Positions 34,679 to 41,994 of a stretch of 64,000 nucleotides of DNA are shown in pieces. The notes under the pieces were generated by a model. The model worked only from the letters and a program-made list of their open reading frames with translations, made no database searches and was not told where the DNA came from. The stretch is from contig NZ_JADKPZ010000010.1 of assembly GCF_016106035.1 (NCBI RefSeq), forward strand, positions 1 to 64,000, read 5' to 3'. Source of the DNA: Arcobacter vandammei (lineage in GTDB: Bacteria; Campylobacterota; Campylobacteria; Campylobacterales; Arcobacteraceae). Within the stretch, counting starts at the first letter, position 1, and each line of letters starts with the position of its first letter. Position numbers and translations under genes: made by a program.

Positions 34679-36037
34679 ATGTCTAAAAGTTTAATCATAA
34701 AAGCCCTTGCAATATTATCTTGCACAGGGCTTTTTGCTTTTAACAACAGTGAAAAATATATATCAAATAATAAAGATTCAAAACTATTATTAAAACAAAT
34801 TGATGGCTTAAATGATGAAGAGAAAGATACTTTTATGCTTGGTAGAAGTTTTTTTAATATTCCTTGGGTAAAAGCTCCTAGTGTTACAACAGCACGAGAT
34901 GGTTTAGGTCCACTTTTTAATGCAAATTCCTGTATCTCTTGCCATCCAAATAATGGTAAAGGCAAACTCCTCAATAAAGATTTCACAGTTTCAAGAGCAT
35001 TGGTTGCTAGATTATCAACAAACAATAAAGTAGAAAATCAAGAAGATATTTTGTTTAAAAAAGGTTTTGTTCCACATGAAGTTTATGGGGAGCAACTTTC
35101 GATTAATGGTATTTTTGGAGTTCCTTTTGAAGGAAATATAAAAGTAGAGTTTGAAGATAAAATTGAGCTTTTAGATGATGGAGAAAAGGTTATTTTACAA
35201 AAACCAAAGTACTCTTTGGAAAATCTAAATTATGGATCTTTGGATGAAAATTCAGTAGTTTCATATAGAATGGCTCAAAGTTTAAATGGAATGGCTTTAA
35301 TTGACTTAATAGCTGATAGTGATATTTTAAAAAATGAAGATGAAAATGATAAAGATGGTGATGGAATAAGTGGAAAAGCAAATTTTGTATATTCACCACT
35401 TACAAAAAAATATGAATTAGGAAAATATACTTGGAAAGCTAGTGTTTCAAAACTAAAAGAGCAAGTTGCCTTTGCTACTTCAAATGATATAGGGCTTACA
35501 ACTTCTATTGTTGTAGATGAAAAATGTACAAAATTTCAAAAAGAGTGCCTAGAAGCTCCAAAACCAAAAGATAAAATAGATTTACCAGATAATAGACTTG
35601 ATGCTATGAGTTTTTATCTAAAAAATCTAAAAACTTATAGTGCAAATAAAGATACAAAAGAGTATAAAGATGGCTTTATTATATTTGAGAGTTTAGCCTG
35701 TAGCAAGTGCCATATAAGTAGTTTTCAAACAAAATTAGGTTTTGAAGTATCTCCTTATTCTGATTTTTTACTCCATGATATGGGAGAAGATTTAGCTGAT
35801 AATAGAGTTGAATTTAAAGCAAATAAAAGAGAGTGGCGAACAGCTCCACTTTGGGGAAATGCACTATTTGAGAAGATAAATGGTGAGAAACCTAGACTTT
35901 TACATGACGGACGAGCTAGAAGCTTTGAAGAGGCAATTCTTTGGCATGGTGGAGAAGCAAATAATAGTAAACTTGCTTACAAATCTCTATCAAAAGAAGA
36001 TAGAGAAAAATTAATTAAATTTTTAGAGGAGTTATAA
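34679..36037 (+). CDS. Di-haem c-type protein of the DUF1111 (COG3488) family
   Basis: The 452-residue protein has a signal peptide with a possible lipobox-like LSCTG region (residues 10-17). Two c-type haem motifs, CISCH (85-89) and CSKCH (341-345), lie far apart, as in the MauG/DUF1111 group. An EF-hand-like DENDKDGDGISG loop (221-232) may bind calcium. DUF1111 proteins are repeatedly found next to imelysin genes in other bacteria, as here, and are annotated as thiol oxidoreductase-like without proof. It overlaps the next imelysin gene by one base (TAATG). Confidence 0.9.
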   Translation: MSKSLIIKALAILSCTGLFAFNNSEKYISNNKDSKLLLKQIDGLNDEEKDTFMLGRSFFNIPWVKAPSVTTARDGLGPLFNANSCISCHPNNGKGKLLNKDFTVSRALVARLSTNNKVENQEDILFKKGFVPHEVYGEQLSINGIFGVPFEGNIKVEFEDKIELLDDGEKVILQKPKYSLENLNYGSLDENSVVSYRMAQSLNGMALIDLIADSDILKNEDENDKDGDGISGKANFVYSPLTKKYELGKYTWKASVSKLKEQVAFATSNDIGLTTSIVVDEKCTKFQKECLEAPKPKDKIDLPDNRLDAMSFYLKNLKTYSANKDTKEYKDGFIIFESLACSKCHISSFQTKLGFEVSPYSDFLLHDMGEDLADNRVEFKANKREWRTAPLWGNALFEKINGEKPRLLHDGRARSFEEAILWHGGEANNSKLAYKSLSKEDREKLIKFLEEL

Positions 36038-36981
36038 TGAAGAGAATAGTCGCTCTTTTTTTACTATTTGCTGTAAGTTTATATGCAAATAGTTCAATTT
36101 TCCAAAATATAGTGGAAAAAGTTTCAATAGTTGATACACAAAAAGCTATAGATGATGCAAAGATTTTACAAAAAGATATAAATGATAAGAATTTTAAAAA
36201 TTTTATACAATCTTGGAAAAAAGTTGAAGCAAATTATCTTGCAGGTGAAATAGATAGTGATTTTTTAGATATGCCAAGATTTATAGATGTTTTTAATAAT
36301 CTAAAAGAGGATTTAAACTCTCAAATGAAAAGAGCAATTGAAAGTAGTAGTGATATAAAAGTAGCCCTATTTAAAAACTCTTTTAAAACAGTAAATGCTT
36401 TAGAGTATGTTTTATATTCAAATAAAGATTTAAGTCAAAGAGAGAAAGATATGGCTGTTGAGATTTTAAACTCAATTGTATCTTATCTTGAAAAGATAAA
36501 AAAAGCCTATGAAAATTATCTTGCAAATCCTACAAAAGAAGCGTCTGAAGAGAATGCAATAATAATAAACTCTTTGATAGCATCTTCATATAGATTAAAA
36601 GAGTGGAGAGTTGGAAATCCTGCAGGTCTTTCAGCAAAATATAAAAATGATGCAAAAAATAATCGTGCTGAATATTTTTTAAGTCAAAGCTCATTTGATG
36701 CAATAATAGCAATTTTAGAGGCTCAAAAAGAGTTAATAGAAGAGAAAAGTTATAAAAACTTAAATACTTTGGCAAAAGAGAAAAATGCTTTAAATGATTT
36801 AAATTTAGTTTTAGAAAATATTGAATTAGCTAAAAAAGAGTTAAAAACTCTACCAAAAGATGATTTTACAAATGCTTTAAAACTTTTTGAGATTATTTCA
36901 AAAATTCATGATTTGTATTATGTAACAATTATTGAAAAATTAGGACTTAAACCTGAAATTTTAGATGCTGATGGTGATTGA
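36037..36981 (+). CDS. Second imelysin family protein, shorter, motif altered
   Basis: The 314-residue protein has a signal peptide (MKRIVALFLLFAVSLYA). It has the helical imelysin fold, with KEWRVGNPAGLSAKYKND-type and LNDLNLVLENIELAKKEL segments. The position equivalent to the GxHxxE motif reads TVNALEYVLYS (118-128): the glutamate is kept, but glycine and histidine are Thr and Asn. It may therefore bind metal differently or be a structural partner of the first imelysin. It shares a TTGA overlap with the sterol-desaturase-type gene. Confidence 0.82.
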   Translation: MKRIVALFLLFAVSLYANSSIFQNIVEKVSIVDTQKAIDDAKILQKDINDKNFKNFIQSWKKVEANYLAGEIDSDFLDMPRFIDVFNNLKEDLNSQMKRAIESSSDIKVALFKNSFKTVNALEYVLYSNKDLSQREKDMAVEILNSIVSYLEKIKKAYENYLANPTKEASEENAIIINSLIASSYRLKEWRVGNPAGLSAKYKNDAKNNRAEYFLSQSSFDAIIAILEAQKELIEEKSYKNLNTLAKEKNALNDLNLVLENIELAKKELKTLPKDDFTNALKLFEIISKIHDLYYVTIIEKLGLKPEILDADGD

Positions 36982-37937
36982 TTTTGGAGCTTCTTGCACT
37001 TGATTTTTTAACAAACCCAAATAAAAGAGTATATTGGCTCTATTTGTTGAGTTGCTTTTTTTTAGCTATCTTGTACTTTTATTTCACAAAAAAAAGTACA
37101 AGAGTAATAAGCTCTTCAAAACTTTGGCTACATCCTAGTGCAAAGCTAGATTATATTTACTTTTTTTTATCAAATTTGGTAAATATTTTACTTATAATAC
37201 CTTTTGTTTTAAGTGCAAAAAGTGTTGCTTTATTTATAAATAAGAGTTTATATAGCTATTTTGGGTTTTTTGAAACTTTTAGTTTCTCTTATTTTCAAAT
37301 TACAGTTTTATATACTATTGCTATTTTTGTTTTTAGTGATTTTACAAGATATTGGCTTCATAGATTTTTGCATACAATCCCTATTTTATGGGAATTTCAC
37401 AAGGTTCATCATAGTGCAAAAGTTTTAACACCTATTACTTTTTATAGAGTTCATTTTGTTGAAAACTTTTTATTTGGGCTTAGATATGCTCTTAGTATTG
37501 GTTTTGTAACAGGAGTTTTTATCTATATTTTTGGTGCAAAAATAAATATATATATGGTTTTTGGAGTAAATATTTTAGTCTTTATAACTTCAATTTTTGG
37601 TTCAAATTTAAGACATTCTCATGTGCCATTTGCATATTTTTCTTTTATAGAAAAGTGGTTTTTATCTCCAAAACAGCACCAAATACATCACGATAAAAAA
37701 CATTTTAATAAAAATTATGGTGGTTATATTGCTATTTGGGATAGAGTTTTTGGAACTTTAGCTTTATCAAAAGATGTAAAAGTTTTAAAATTTGGAATAA
37801 GAAAAAATCAGATGAGTGAGTATAAAAGCATAAAAGATTTATATTTTAGACCATTTGTAAATCTATATAAAAAAGGAGTTTCTAGTGAAAAATTTAAAAT
37901 TGGGTTTAGGAATAATAGTATTAAGTCAAATACTTAA
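36978..37937 (+). CDS. Sterol-desaturase / fatty-acid-hydroxylase superfamily membrane protein
   Basis: This is a 319-residue protein with four or more membrane spans and the full histidine cluster of the di-iron hydroxylase superfamily: HRFLH, HKVHH (about 132-152) and HQIHH (about 236-240), plus H at RHSH. These enzymes use a di-iron centre at the membrane surface to hydroxylate lipids. In this operon it may act on a membrane lipid or on a metal. The start is TTG at 36978 in a TTGA overlap with the preceding stop. It overlaps the next gene by 53 bases. Confidence 0.88.
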   Translation: MILELLALDFLTNPNKRVYWLYLLSCFFLAILYFYFTKKSTRVISSSKLWLHPSAKLDYIYFFLSNLVNILLIIPFVLSAKSVALFINKSLYSYFGFFETFSFSYFQITVLYTIAIFVFSDFTRYWLHRFLHTIPILWEFHKVHHSAKVLTPITFYRVHFVENFLFGLRYALSIGFVTGVFIYIFGAKINIYMVFGVNILVFITSIFGSNLRHSHVPFAYFSFIEKWFLSPKQHQIHHDKKHFNKNYGGYIAIWDRVFGTLALSKDVKVLKFGIRKNQMSEYKSIKDLYFRPFVNLYKKGVSSEKFKIGFRNNSIKSNT

Positions 37938-39015
37938 TGCAAATGATATTTCAAAAGAGGAGCTAGGTCGTACACTATTTTTTGATGTAAACTTATCAAA
38001 AAATAGAACTCAAAGCTGTGCAACCTGTCACAATCCACAAGCTGGATTTATAGATGATAGAGATAATGGTGTAAAACAAATGGCATCTTTGGGAGATGAT
38101 CTGAAATCTTTGGGAGATAGACAAGCTCCAACAGCTTCTTATGCAAAGTTTTCTCCAAATTTTCATTTTGATGAGAAAAAAGGCTTCTATAAAGGTGGGC
38201 AATTTTGGGATGGAAGAGCAGCTACTTTAGAAGAACAAGCAGGTGGTCCACCACTAAATCCTATTGAAATGGGAATGAAAGATGAAAAAGAGGTAGTAAG
38301 TAGATTAAAAGAGAACTCTTTTTATGTAGAAAACTTCAAAAAACTTTTTGGAGATGATATTTTTAAAGATGATTTAAAAGCTTATGAAGCTATGACAATT
38401 CTTATTGGAAGTTTTGAGAGAACTGATGAATTTTCTCCATTTGATTCAAAATATGATAGATATTTAAAAGGCGAATATGACTTAACTCCTCTTGAAGATT
38501 TAGGAATGTCTATTTTCTTTTCAAATAACAATAACTCATGCGCAACTTGTCATATTTTAAAAGGCGAGGGAAAAGCTGGAGAGACTTTTACAAATTATGA
38601 GTTTCATAATATTGGAGTTCCTGTAAATCATGAACTTAGAGAAATAAATGGTGTAAAAGAGAAAGATTTAGGGCTTTTAGCAAATGAAAAAATAAAAAAT
38701 GAAAAAAATAAAAATGAGCAAATAGGAAAATATAAGACTCCAAGTTTAAGAAATGTAGCTGTAACTGCTCCATATATGCACAATGGAGTTTTTAAAGATT
38801 TAAGAACTGTTGTAGAGTTTTATGATAAATACAATAACAAAGATAGAGTTCTAAACCCTGAGACAAAACAGCCTTGGGATGAACCAGAACACAAAGATAC
38901 AGTTGCACTAAAAGAGCTAAAAGCAAATGCTCAAAATGATAGAAAAGTTGATGCTTTGGTTGCTTTTATGAAGCTTTTAACTGATAAAAAATATGAGCAT
39001 TTGCTAGAAAAATAG
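37885..39015 (+). CDS. Di-haem cytochrome c peroxidase (MauG/CcpA family)
   Basis: The 376-residue protein has a signal peptide (KLGLGIIVLSQILNA). Haem sites are CATCH (45-49) and CATCH (219-223). TPSLRNVAVTAPYMHNGVFKDL near 285-305 holds the usual methionine ligand region. Such enzymes reduce hydrogen peroxide in the periplasm with electrons from cytochrome c. The start is GTG at 37885 behind a full AAAAAAGGAG, inside the end of the preceding gene. It is the last gene of the Fur-box operon, ending at a bidirectional terminator. Confidence 0.94.
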   Translation: MKNLKLGLGIIVLSQILNANDISKEELGRTLFFDVNLSKNRTQSCATCHNPQAGFIDDRDNGVKQMASLGDDLKSLGDRQAPTASYAKFSPNFHFDEKKGFYKGGQFWDGRAATLEEQAGGPPLNPIEMGMKDEKEVVSRLKENSFYVENFKKLFGDDIFKDDLKAYEAMTILIGSFERTDEFSPFDSKYDRYLKGEYDLTPLEDLGMSIFFSNNNNSCATCHILKGEGKAGETFTNYEFHNIGVPVNHELREINGVKEKDLGLLANEKIKNEKNKNEQIGKYKTPSLRNVAVTAPYMHNGVFKDLRTVVEFYDKYNNKDRVLNPETKQPWDEPEHKDTVALKELKANAQNDRKVDALVAFMKLLTDKKYEHLLEK

Positions 39016-39020
39016 AGATT

Positions 39021-39047
39021 AAAAAAAGAGCTTAGGCTCTTTTTTTA
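39021..39047. terminator. Bidirectional terminator, shared with the nhaA stop
   Basis: AAAAAAAGAGC (39021-39031) and GCTCTTTTTTT (39037-39047) are exact reverse complements. The nhaA stop codon (39032-39034) is in the loop, and its last sense codons make one arm. It ends both the peroxidase operon and the zur-nhaA unit. Confidence 0.92.
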
Positions 39048-40255
39048 ACTAAAAGAATAAGAATAACACCAATTATAGCAGCTGTAATTGAACTAGCAAA
39101 AATTCCTAATTTTACAGCACTTACGATACTTTCATCACTAAATGCTAAATGAGAGATAAATATTGACATTGTAAATCCAATACCACCTAAGAAACCAGCT
39201 GCTATAACTTCAGCCCAAGATACAGTTACAGGTTTTATAGCTATTTTTAGTTTTGTTGCTAAATATGTAAATGTAAATATTCCAATAGGCTTTCCAATTA
39301 TAAGCCCTAAAGCAACTCCTAATACAATATATTTATGTGTTAAAACACTTGAAAAATCTATTATAACTCCAGCATTTGCAAAAGCAAAAAGTGGCATTAT
39401 TAAAAAGGCACTAAAATTGTGTAAAGCTAAAGATAATTTATCAAGAGGAGAGTTTTCAAATTCGTAATTTTTATCAAAGTTTTTTGTTTTTAAAGGAATT
39501 GTAAATGCTAATAAAACACCAGCAATAGTTGAGTGAATTCCAGAACTATGTACACAAAACCATAAAATAATACCTAGAACTATATATGGCAAAATTCTTC
39601 TAACTCCAATATAATTTAAAAATATTAAAGCACCATAAACTATTGCACTATATAAAAAGAAAATATAGTTTAATTCACTTGTATAAAATATTGCTACAAC
39701 AATAATTGCACCCAAATCATCAACTACGGCAAGAGTTACTAAAAATAGTTTTAAAGAGATATTTACTCTTTTCCCAAGTAACATTAAAATTCCTAAAGCA
39801 AATGCTATATCTGTTGCCATAGGAACTCCAAATCCAGTTGGGTGTTCTTTATTTAAACTAAGATAAATAATAGCTGGTATTATCATTCCTCCAATAGCTG
39901 CAATTATAGGAAAAGATGCTTGTTTTACACTTGAAAGTTCACCTACAAGCATATCTTTTTTTATCTCCATTCCTACAACTAAAAAGAAAATTGCCATTAA
40001 AACATCATTTACCCAGTGAAGAATACTCATAGAAAAACTGTGATTTGCAAAGCTAATAGAAAGATATGAAGAGAAAAACTCAAAATAAGCACTTGAATGG
40101 CTTGAATTTGCAATATAAACTGCAAAAACTGTAACCAAAAATAGGATTAATCCACTTAAAGTCTCTATTGATACGAAATTTTTTATAAAATCATATCTAG
40201 TTTTTAATTTTGCAATCTGTCTTAATTGTACTCTTGTAAAAATACTATTTTTCAT
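39032..40255 (-). CDS. nhaA: Na+/H+ antiporter NhaA
   Basis: NhaA exports sodium in exchange for protons. The 407-residue protein has 12 membrane spans and the active-site VDDLGAI segment with two aspartates (about 172-178), MATDIAFALGI and the FLGGIGFTMSIFI near 360. The ribosome site AAGGAG of nhaA lies in the CKEC codons of the upstream regulator gene, and the two genes overlap by 11 bases. NhaA is thus co-transcribed with a probable zinc regulator, an odd partnership. Confidence 0.96.
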   Translation of the reverse strand: MKNSIFTRVQLRQIAKLKTRYDFIKNFVSIETLSGLILFLVTVFAVYIANSSHSSAYFEFFSSYLSISFANHSFSMSILHWVNDVLMAIFFLVVGMEIKKDMLVGELSSVKQASFPIIAAIGGMIIPAIIYLSLNKEHPTGFGVPMATDIAFALGILMLLGKRVNISLKLFLVTLAVVDDLGAIIVVAIFYTSELNYIFFLYSAIVYGALIFLNYIGVRRILPYIVLGIILWFCVHSSGIHSTIAGVLLAFTIPLKTKNFDKNYEFENSPLDKLSLALHNFSAFLIMPLFAFANAGVIIDFSSVLTHKYIVLGVALGLIIGKPIGIFTFTYLATKLKIAIKPVTVSWAEVIAAGFLGGIGFTMSIFISHLAFSDESIVSAVKLGIFASSITAAIIGVILILLVKKRA

Positions 40256-40622
40256 TTTTATTACACTCCTTACATTTACCTTTTAGAATTATATTATCGA
40301 TTTTATAGTCATTTAGTGAGAAATTAGGTTTATCATATATACATTCAATTATAGAACAATTTGAACAAATAAAATGAATATGCTCTTTGTCTTTTATCTC
40401 AAAATATCTTTTTTTATCATTTGACTCAAAAGAGTTTATAAGATTTTCTTCTTCGAAATAAGTTATATTTCTATAAAAAGTTGCTTTATCCATAAAAATT
40501 TTATCTTTTAAATCCTCATAGCAAAGAGGTTTATGTGAGTTTACTAATATATCTAATATAGATTTTCTAGCAGTAGTTAGCTTGATATTTGAAAAGTTAT
40601 TTTTTTGTATTGAATTATCCAT
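40245..40622 (-). CDS. Fur-family regulator, probably Zur
   Basis: The 125-residue protein has the Fur fold: N-terminal winged helix (ITARKSILDILVNSHKPLCYEDL, FMDKATFYRNITYFEEENLI) and a C-terminal metal/dimer domain with HIHFICSNCSIIECI and a final CKEC. The two CxxC pairs form the structural zinc site. I favour Zur because it is divergent from a histidine-rich ZnuA-like gene and the shared promoter holds two palindromes. It overlaps nhaA by 11 bases. Fur or PerR remain formally possible. Confidence 0.82.
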   Translation of the reverse strand: MDNSIQKNNFSNIKLTTARKSILDILVNSHKPLCYEDLKDKIFMDKATFYRNITYFEEENLINSFESNDKKRYFEIKDKEHIHFICSNCSIIECIYDKPNFSLNDYKIDNIILKGKCKECNKNEK

Positions 40623-40651
40623 AAATTTAGTTTATCAAAAAAAGCATTAAA

Positions 40652-40670
40652 AATGCCACTAAGTTGCATT
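40652..40670. promoter_or_regulatory. Putative regulator operator 1 (near the regulator gene)
   Basis: AATGCCAC-TAA-GTTGCATT is a 19-bp inverted repeat with one mismatch. It lies 30 bases upstream of the regulator start on the minus strand and 63 bases upstream of the ZnuA-like start, and resembles operator 2 in its TGCnAC-N3-GTTGCA core. Confidence 0.6.
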
Positions 40671-40704
40671 AAAGTTTAAAATGATTAAAATTCTAAGAAA
40701 ATCT

Positions 40705-40719
40705 TGCAACCTAGTTGCA
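40705..40719. promoter_or_regulatory. Putative regulator operator 2 (near the ZnuA-like gene)
   Basis: TGCAAC-CTA-GTTGCA is a perfect 6-3-6 inverted repeat that ends 13 bases before the znuA-like start. Its centre is 51 bp from that of operator 1, close to five helical turns, so two dimers would sit on one face of the DNA. Confidence 0.65.
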
Positions 40720-40732
40720 TATTAGGAAAATT

Positions 40733-41617
40733 ATGAAAAAAATATTATTAATCTTATCTCTATCAATCTCTAGTTTATTTGCAACTGTACAAGAAATTAC
40801 AGTTACAATTTTGCCACAAAAATATTTTGTAGAAAAAATTGTAAAAGATAAATTTAAGATAAATGTAATGGTTCCACCTGGAAGTTCTCCTCACAATTTT
40901 GAGCCAAAACCATCACAAATGAAAGCTTTGTTTAACTCAAAATTATATTTTACAATTGGAGAGCCTAGCGAAAAAGTTTGGATAGATAAATTTAAACAAA
41001 ATGCAAAAAGTACTATTTTTGTTGATACTACAAAGGGTATTGAAAAAATTGAAATGCTTGAGCACTCTCACGATGATCACGATCATGATGAAGACAATCC
41101 ACATCATGAACACCATGAACACGATGAAGATGCTTTAGACCCACATATTTGGCTTGAGCCTAGTTTGGTAAAAACTCAAGCAAAAAATATTTATGAATCT
41201 ATTGTTTTGGCTGATAAAGAAAATGGTGATTTTTATAAAACAAATTATGAAGAGTTTATAAAAGAGCTTCAGATTTTGGATGAGAGTATAAAAAATATTT
41301 TAGAAGCTCATAAAAATAGGGCTTTTATGGTATTTCATCCATCTTGGGGATATTTTGCAAAAAAATACAATTTGGAGCAAATTGCAGTTGAAAATATGGG
41401 TAAAGAGCCAAAACCAAATGAACTTGTAAAGCTAATAACTGAAGCAAAAGAGCATAATATAAAAATAGTTTTTACCTCTCCACAATTTTCAAAAAAATCA
41501 TCTGAAATTTTAGCAAAACAGATAAATGGAACTGTTGTTACAATCGATACTTTGAGTGAAAATTGGAGTGAAAATTTGCTTAATACTGCAAAAAGTATAG
41601 CTAAAAGTTATGAGTAG
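40733..41617 (+). CDS. znuA: ZnuA-like zinc ABC transporter substrate-binding protein
   Basis: The 294-residue periplasmic protein has a signal peptide (LLILSLSISSLFA). It has the cluster A-I landmarks PHNFEPKPSQMKAL with a metal histidine, a histidine/aspartate loop (about 112-132, HSHDDHDHDED then HHEHHEHDED) that is typical of zinc rather than manganese binders, DPHIWLEP, VFHPSWGYFA and the last ligand aspartate in VVTIDTLSENW. The start is ATG at 40733 behind TTAGGAAAA; an in-frame TTG at 40715 lies in the operator. The ZnuB permease and ZnuC ATPase are not next to it, so it is an orphan binding protein in this window. Confidence 0.92.
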   Translation: MKKILLILSLSISSLFATVQEITVTILPQKYFVEKIVKDKFKINVMVPPGSSPHNFEPKPSQMKALFNSKLYFTIGEPSEKVWIDKFKQNAKSTIFVDTTKGIEKIEMLEHSHDDHDHDEDNPHHEHHEHDEDALDPHIWLEPSLVKTQAKNIYESIVLADKENGDFYKTNYEEFIKELQILDESIKNILEAHKNRAFMVFHPSWGYFAKKYNLEQIAVENMGKEPKPNELVKLITEAKEHNIKIVFTSPQFSKKSSEILAKQINGTVVTIDTLSENWSENLLNTAKSIAKSYE

Positions 41618-41641
41618 TAGGATAATTATACTTTGTAATAA

Positions 41642-41887
41642 GCAAAATATGATATGCTATATCCAAATAGTGGCGATTTTTTGGTAGATGATAAGTTTAT
41701 TTTTGAAATTGGTGGAAAAAATAAAAGCTTTTCCCAAATTAAAGATATAGAAAATTCTTTTGTGGTTTCTGATGATATAGAAATAGGCTCAAATGGGAAA
41801 ATCCCACTTTGGCTTTTTGTATTAAATTTTGGCTTCTGCGGAACTAAGAATTTATTCTCAGCTCTTCAAAAAATAAATCTTCACTAA
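41642..41887 (+). pseudogene. Remnant of an AAA ATPase (DUF4143-type) C-terminus
   Basis: The frame reads AKYDMLYPNSGDFLVDDKFIF, then EIGGKNKSFSQIKDIENSFV and DDIEIGSNGKIPLWLF. From memory this matches the last 55-60 residues of AAA_14/DUF4143 ATPases, which end KIPLWLFGFLY. Nothing of the preceding 300 or more residues is present, the in-frame TAA just before it blocks extension, and after IPLWLF the sequence runs into a hairpin repeat (41840-41862). It is probably a decayed fragment, although an ATG at 41654 keeps a 77-codon frame open. Confidence 0.65.
41840..41862 (-). repeat. Dispersed 23-bp hairpin repeat, copy A (inverted)
   Basis: On the minus strand it begins GCTGAGAATAAATTCTTAG and ends TTCC. 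It is identical to copy C at 52536-52558 over all 23 bases and differs from copy B at three. Each unit has an internal self-complementary core. Confidence 0.7.
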
Positions 41888-41897
41888 CAAGCTTTTG

Positions 41898-41920
41898 GCT
41901 AAGGATAAATCCTTAGTTCC
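41898..41920 (+). repeat. Dispersed 23-bp hairpin repeat, copy B
   Basis: It begins GCTAAGGATAAATCCTTAG and ends TTCC. The core CTAAGGAT-AA-ATCCTTAG is a perfect 8-bp hairpin. With copy A, 35 bases away and inverted, it forms a larger inverted repeat around the end of the ATPase remnant. Confidence 0.7.
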
Positions 41921-41969
41921 AAAAATTTTAAAGTATATTTTTCATCATACTACTGAATAACTTACAATC

Positions 41970-41991
41970 ATTCGGTAGTGTAGTACCGAAT
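41970..41991. repeat. Inverted repeat downstream of the GNAT gene
   Basis: ATTCGGTA (41970-41977) and TACCGAAT (41984-41991) form an 8-bp stem just after the end of the minus-strand acetyltransferase gene. CTACTGAAT at 41950 could compete for one arm. There is no clear T-run, so it is a weak terminator candidate. Confidence 0.4.
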
Positions 41992-41994
41992 AAA

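Noticed and set aside
37049-37170. Poly-T/poly-A runs of eight in the sterol-desaturase-type gene as contingency loci
   Set aside because: Such lengths are frequent in this composition and the frame is intact; no evidence of variation can be had from one sequence.
40643-40659. Sigma-54-like GG-N10-GC pattern on the minus strand upstream of the Fur-family regulator
   Set aside because: TGGCATTTTTAATGC fits the spacing only loosely, the segment overlaps an operator palindrome, and sigma-54 control of such a regulator is not expected.
40715-40732. TTG at 40715 as the start of the ZnuA-like protein
   Set aside because: It falls inside the second operator palindrome, has no ribosome site, and adds six residues before a normal signal peptide that starts at the ATG at 40733.
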